Below are positions 31,853 through 34,210 of a stretch of 34,210 bases of DNA, in pieces. The stretch is from positions 1 through 34,210 of the forward strand of contig UQMU01000023.1 of NCBI GenBank assembly GCA_900542305.1, in the 5' to 3' direction. The notes beneath the pieces are model-generated. The model was not told the DNA's origin. It made no database searches and saw only the letters and a program-made list of their open reading frames with translations. The stretch comes from an uncultured Collinsella sp. (GTDB taxonomy: Bacteria > Actinomycetota > Coriobacteriia > Coriobacteriales > Coriobacteriaceae). Each line of letters begins with the position of its first letter. Position 1 is the stretch's first letter. A program made the translations under genes and the position numbers.

Positions 31853-31890
31853 TGCCAAAAGAAAGGCCCATGCAGGATTGCACGGGCCTT
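31853..31890 (-). terminator. Terminator of the minus-strand pilin-like genes
   Basis: On the minus strand AAGGCCCGTGCA and TGCATGGGCCTT form a 12-bp stem with one G-T pair and an ATCC loop, followed by TCTTTTGG. It lies 20 bases after the reconstructed stop at 31910. Confidence 0.8.
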
Positions 31891-32615
31891 ACATCAGATC
31901 AAATTTGAGCTAGAAGCACCAAACGGGGCAGACGCAATACGAGTACCCCGCGTAGTCGGCGTACGTCGGGTCGCCGCTGCTGTCGACATTGAGGAAGTAG
32001 TAGGAGTTGCTCGGATTCACCGAGCGCTCCCACCAACTGCTGCCAATCTTCAGACAGGCATTAACAGAATAGTTCTCCGTCACCTTGCCTTTGAAGGCCT
32101 CGTACTGGGTGCCCTCGGAGGAAGTCCAGGGATAGGATGCCCAATAGGAGGTGGGGGGCGATCTCAGAGTAGCTGAGCAGGAACAGCTTGTCCGAGGTAG
32201 CCGTCACGGCGGCGTTCTTGTTCTCATCACCGCCCCCGACATTGTTCGATAGCTTTTTGACGGCCTTCACCTTGGACTGGAAATCGGAGGGCATCAGATT
32301 CCAGATCTTGCCGGAGTTCATTTTCTGACGGAGTTCAGACTTCTCCCAACCGCCGGCGTTGGTGTCAATCGCGTTCATGGGGGACCAAATGCCCGTCGTG
32401 GTGGTGAGGAACGTGAGGCCCGCCTTGCCGGATCCGCCTGCAGGGTCATCATGATTGATGCCGATAATGCGGTAAGTCAGCGTCTTGCCATCGGTGAGCT
32501 TCATCGAGAACTCGGTGCCGGCATCCATCGCGGCCTTCGCCTTGGCGTAGGCGGGCGACGCCTCGCCCTTGGCGGCGATGTCCTCGGCAACTGCCTTCTG
32601 CTCACCGAGGGTCCA

Positions 32616-32637
32616 GTCCTTCGCGTGTCCTTCGCGT
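32616..32637 (-). repeat. 11-bp tandem duplication causing a frameshift
   Basis: GTCCTTCGCGT is present twice in direct succession (plus-strand reading). Removing one copy joins ALAKDAKD to WTLGEQK in one frame. Such a duplication can arise and revert by slipped-strand pairing. Confidence 0.85.
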
Positions 32638-32740
32638 CCTTGGCGAGCGCCGCCTGGACGGTCGCGGAACCCGCGCCGTTACCGCTGCCGGAACCGCTCG
32701 GTTCCCAAGTCCCACCTGCTGTCCCGTTTACCAATACTCC

Positions 32741-32908
32741 CGCCACCGTGTTGAACTGGTTCCTGATTGCCGACGAGACCCAAGGGCCGGCTATCATCAC
32801 AACCAGGACGATAATCGCGATGACCAGAACGTACTCGATGGCTCCTTGGCCTCGGAGGCGGGTATTCCTAGGAGATACCCACCCCCCGAAGGTTAATTGC
32901 CGCTGCAT
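32741..32908 (-). repeat. Prepilin-coding repeat, copy A
   Basis: The first 56 codons of this gene and of the gene starting at 34017 align without any gap (offset 1109 bases) and are clearly similar at DNA level, strongest over 32741-32860. Beyond this block the two genes are unrelated. The block could serve for recombination between them. Confidence 0.7.
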
Positions 32909-32986
32909 GCATATGCGACACTCCCTTCGCATGGGGATTGATATTGCATGCAGAGCGTACGTTAAATCGAACCGACTAGCCCGTAA

Positions 32987-33012
32987 CGTGCCGCTGAGGC
33001 AACGGCGGCACG
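32987..33012 (-). other. Hairpin between the two pilin-like genes
   Basis: CGTGCCGC and GCGGCACG pair perfectly over eight bp with a 10-base loop in the 149-base gap. No T run follows on the minus strand, so it may slow transcription or protect mRNA ends rather than terminate. Confidence 0.4.
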
Positions 33013-33057
33013 GGTGCCCGCGCCACATAAACTGCTTGCCGTTTTGTTTCTTCAGAC

Positions 33058-34017
33058 CTACTGCCACGCCTTCGGGAGGATAACGCCGGGGGCGCAGTGA
33101 TTGAAGTCACTATGATTGGCATAGGTTGGGACATTCCAATCGGAACAGTCGAGGTTTAGATTTTTGCAATAGCTAAACATGCCGAGCATATCCATAACAT
33201 CTGAGGTCTTCCACCCTGGTCCAAATTTCACGCTTTTCAGCGAACTGTCGGTGGAAAAAAGGAGACGTAAATCGCCGGCTTTCCGCGTCGACCATCCGGA
33301 GATGTCAATCTCCTCGACCTTGTAAAGGTTTTTGAGCGCCGAGTCGAATTCGACGACCGAGGACGTATCCCAGCTTGAAATACTGAAGGAAGTCGCATTG
33401 CCGCAATACGCGAATGCGTGCTGCAGATTTGTGCAGTTCGACATGTCGAACTTTGCCAGATCAAAGCTCTTGCAGTTCTCCATGTACTGAAAGCAAAATG
33501 CCAACGAGTGGATTTCTATGCCATCGTCAATGGCCTTTACGGCCACGATATTATTTCTGTTAGGCCACCAGGGGGCAGTCGTCTTGCCGTCGTTTCCCAC
33601 GGTCGCGGTGGCGTATCCATTTTCGAACCCCGTATACACCGCCGTCACGCGGCGGCTGTTGAGCATGTCACCGACTCTGGGGACCCCGCGGCGCTTGTAG
33701 AACATGAGGCTGTGGTCGTCCTCCGAGTACACGGCGAACGCTATCCCGTGAACGGGGTCCACGATGTCGGCGTCGGTCAACGACCCGTTGCCGCCGCCCG
33801 TGCCGCCCGACTCCCAGCTCCCCTTTGAGATTCCGTTGCCGAGCGTCCCCGCCACCGTGTTGAACTGGTTTGTGATCGCCGACGAGACCCACGGTCCCGC
33901 GATCAGCACCACCAGGACGATGATCGCGATGATCAGTACGTACTCGACTGTCGACTGCCCCTTCGGGCGGCGGGTAAATCTGGGAGATACCCCCCCCGAA
34001 AGGAATTTCCGCTGCAT
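33058..34017 (-). CDS. Flp-type prepilin fused to BspA-like (DUF285) repeats
   Basis: A 319-residue protein starting at ATG 34017, after GAGAGGAG about ten bases upstream. RPKGQSTVEYVLIIAIIVLV shows a type IVb prepilin signal: cleavage after Gly, Gln at +1, Glu at +5, then one hydrophobic helix. After a Gly/Ser-rich linker (about 65-80), residues about 170-310 hold BspA-like repeats of some 25 residues, for example DISGWSTRKAGDL and MFSYCKNLNLDCSDWNV. BspA/DUF285 repeats are common in adhesins. A pilin-type anchor with such a large head suggests a minor, perhaps tip-located, subunit of a Tad-like fibre; the assembly genes are not in the window. Codons 7-10 contain a G8 run. Confidence 0.8.
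   Translation of the reverse strand: MQRKFLSGGVSPRFTRRPKGQSTVEYVLIIAIIVLVVLIAGPWVSSAITNQFNTVAGTLGNGISKGSWESGGTGGGNGSLTDADIVDPVHGIAFAVYSEDDHSLMFYKRRGVPRVGDMLNSRRVTAVYTGFENGYATATVGNDGKTTAPWWPNRNNIVAVKAIDDGIEIHSLAFCFQYMENCKSFDLAKFDMSNCTNLQHAFAYCGNATSFSISSWDTSSVVEFDSALKNLYKVEEIDISGWSTRKAGDLRLLFSTDSSLKSVKFGPGWKTSDVMDMLGMFSYCKNLNLDCSDWNVPTYANHSDFNHCAPGVILPKAWQ
33850..34017 (-). repeat. Prepilin-coding repeat, copy B
   Basis: Partner of the block at 32741-32908, same length and frame. The clearest match covers the stretch encoding the hydrophobic helix and the following VSSAI.NQFNTVAG. Confidence 0.7.
33990..33997 (-). repeat. G8 homopolymer in the pilin-like coding start
   Basis: Eight C on the plus strand, eight G in the coding strand, across codons 7-10 (TCG GGG GGG GTA). 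The present length keeps the frame open; a gain or loss of one base would close the gene. The paralogue has G6-T-G3 at the same place. Confidence 0.8.
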
Positions 34018-34061
34018 GCATGTGCGGCTCCTCTCGGATTGCTTTGGCTGATGCTGCAGAG

Positions 34062-34108
34062 GATAGACGCGATTACTAAGGATGAGTCAACAATGCCGCA
34101 GCGGCATT
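34062..34108 (-). promoter_or_regulatory. Promoter and palindrome before the pilin-like genes
   Basis: On the minus strand TTGACT (34085-34090) and TCTATC (34062-34067) are separated by 17 bases; TATCCT at 34060-34065 is an alternative -10. Directly upstream lies a 17-base palindrome with 8-bp arms, AATGCCGC and GCGGCATT (34092-34108), a possible activator or repressor site. Confidence 0.5.
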
Positions 34109-34210
34109 CACACTAAGAGGGTAAGGCGTTCGGAGTGACATCCCGTTCCAAAACGTATACTTGATTTAAGGCGGAGTGGAATGTGGGCGCGCAAGGAGAT
34201 GCGGAATCGA

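Larger units (their letters stand above)
31910..32908 (-). pseudogene. Frameshifted Flp-type prepilin / DUF6273-like protein
   Basis: Start ATG 32908 (MQRQLTF). The N-terminus RLRGQGAIEYVLVIAIIVL is a type IVb prepilin leader: cleavage after Gly, Glu at +5, then a hydrophobic helix. The body then changes frame at an 11-bp tandem duplication (32616-32637) and again at a G6 run (32153-32158). Removing 11 bases and one G gives one frame of 328 residues to the stop at 31910. The restored part reads DWTLGEQKAVAEDIAAKGEA, later WEKSELRQKMNSG and YSEIAPTSYWASYPWTSSEG, like DUF6273 domains of gut surface proteins. The length then matches the paralogue at 33058-34017. As written the protein cannot be complete; it may be phase-off, decayed, or affected by sequencing errors. 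Confidence 0.7.

Noticed and set aside
31545..31883. 112-codon minus-strand frame after tRNA-Pro
   Set aside because: It begins inside a terminator hairpin, lacks a ribosome binding site and shows no recognisable domain.

Overview
The window looks like a chromosomal piece of a high-GC Gram-positive gut bacterium of the Coriobacteriia, most like Collinsella. This is an inference from the GC-rich codon use, the actinobacterial-type housekeeping proteins, the LPXTG wall protein and the Flp-type pilins; no 16S gene or other decisive marker is present.

Region 1 (1-4150) is clearly lower in GC than the rest. It holds a small unknown ORF, then a GajA-like ATPase/TOPRIM nuclease directly followed by a short UvrD-like helicase (a compact Gabija-like or class 2 OLD defence pair), then a gene of unknown function with a HEPN-like look. 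Region 2 (4200-10770) is a patchwork of accessory genes: an LPXTG wall protein, a nucleotidyltransferase fragment, two 52-nt hairpin repeats, an AbiEi/AbiEii-like toxin-antitoxin pair flanked by two decayed copies of an LPXTG gene tail, a four-gene run with a DUF3990 (ADP-ribosyltransferase-like) toxin plus HTH partner and a small ORF plus Doc-like toxin, and a DUF3825 protein. Region 3 (10850-14130) holds tRNA-Val, a possible PD-(D/E)XK protein, two nearly identical tRNA-Ala units each preceded by a terminal-inverted-repeat element, and a CAT-anticodon tRNA on the minus strand.

Region 4 (14153-31236) is a dense plus-strand housekeeping block: ABC-F ATPase, small membrane protein, M50 protease, scpA, scpB, a RluB-type pseudouridine synthase, cmk, a PlsC-like acyltransferase, ispH, a DUF512 radical-SAM-like protein, der, plsY, gpsA, rpe, a cysteine desulfurase, a Nif3-like protein, a coiled-coil zinc-ribbon protein and coaBC. 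Most genes overlap or lie within a few bases of each other. They link chromosome condensation, ribosome maturation, phospholipid synthesis (plsC, plsY, gpsA), isoprenoid, FeS and CoA metabolism.

Region 5 (31240-34210) holds tRNA-Pro and two minus-strand paralogues that join a type IVb (Flp-like) prepilin N-terminus to different C-terminal domains. One is intact and carries BspA-like (DUF285) repeats. The other looks like a DUF6273 domain protein broken by an 11-bp tandem duplication and a one-base change in a G6 run; the intact one has a G8 run in codons 7-10. This pattern suggests phase-variable or recently decayed surface fibres and is, with the defence patchwork, the most interesting part of the window.
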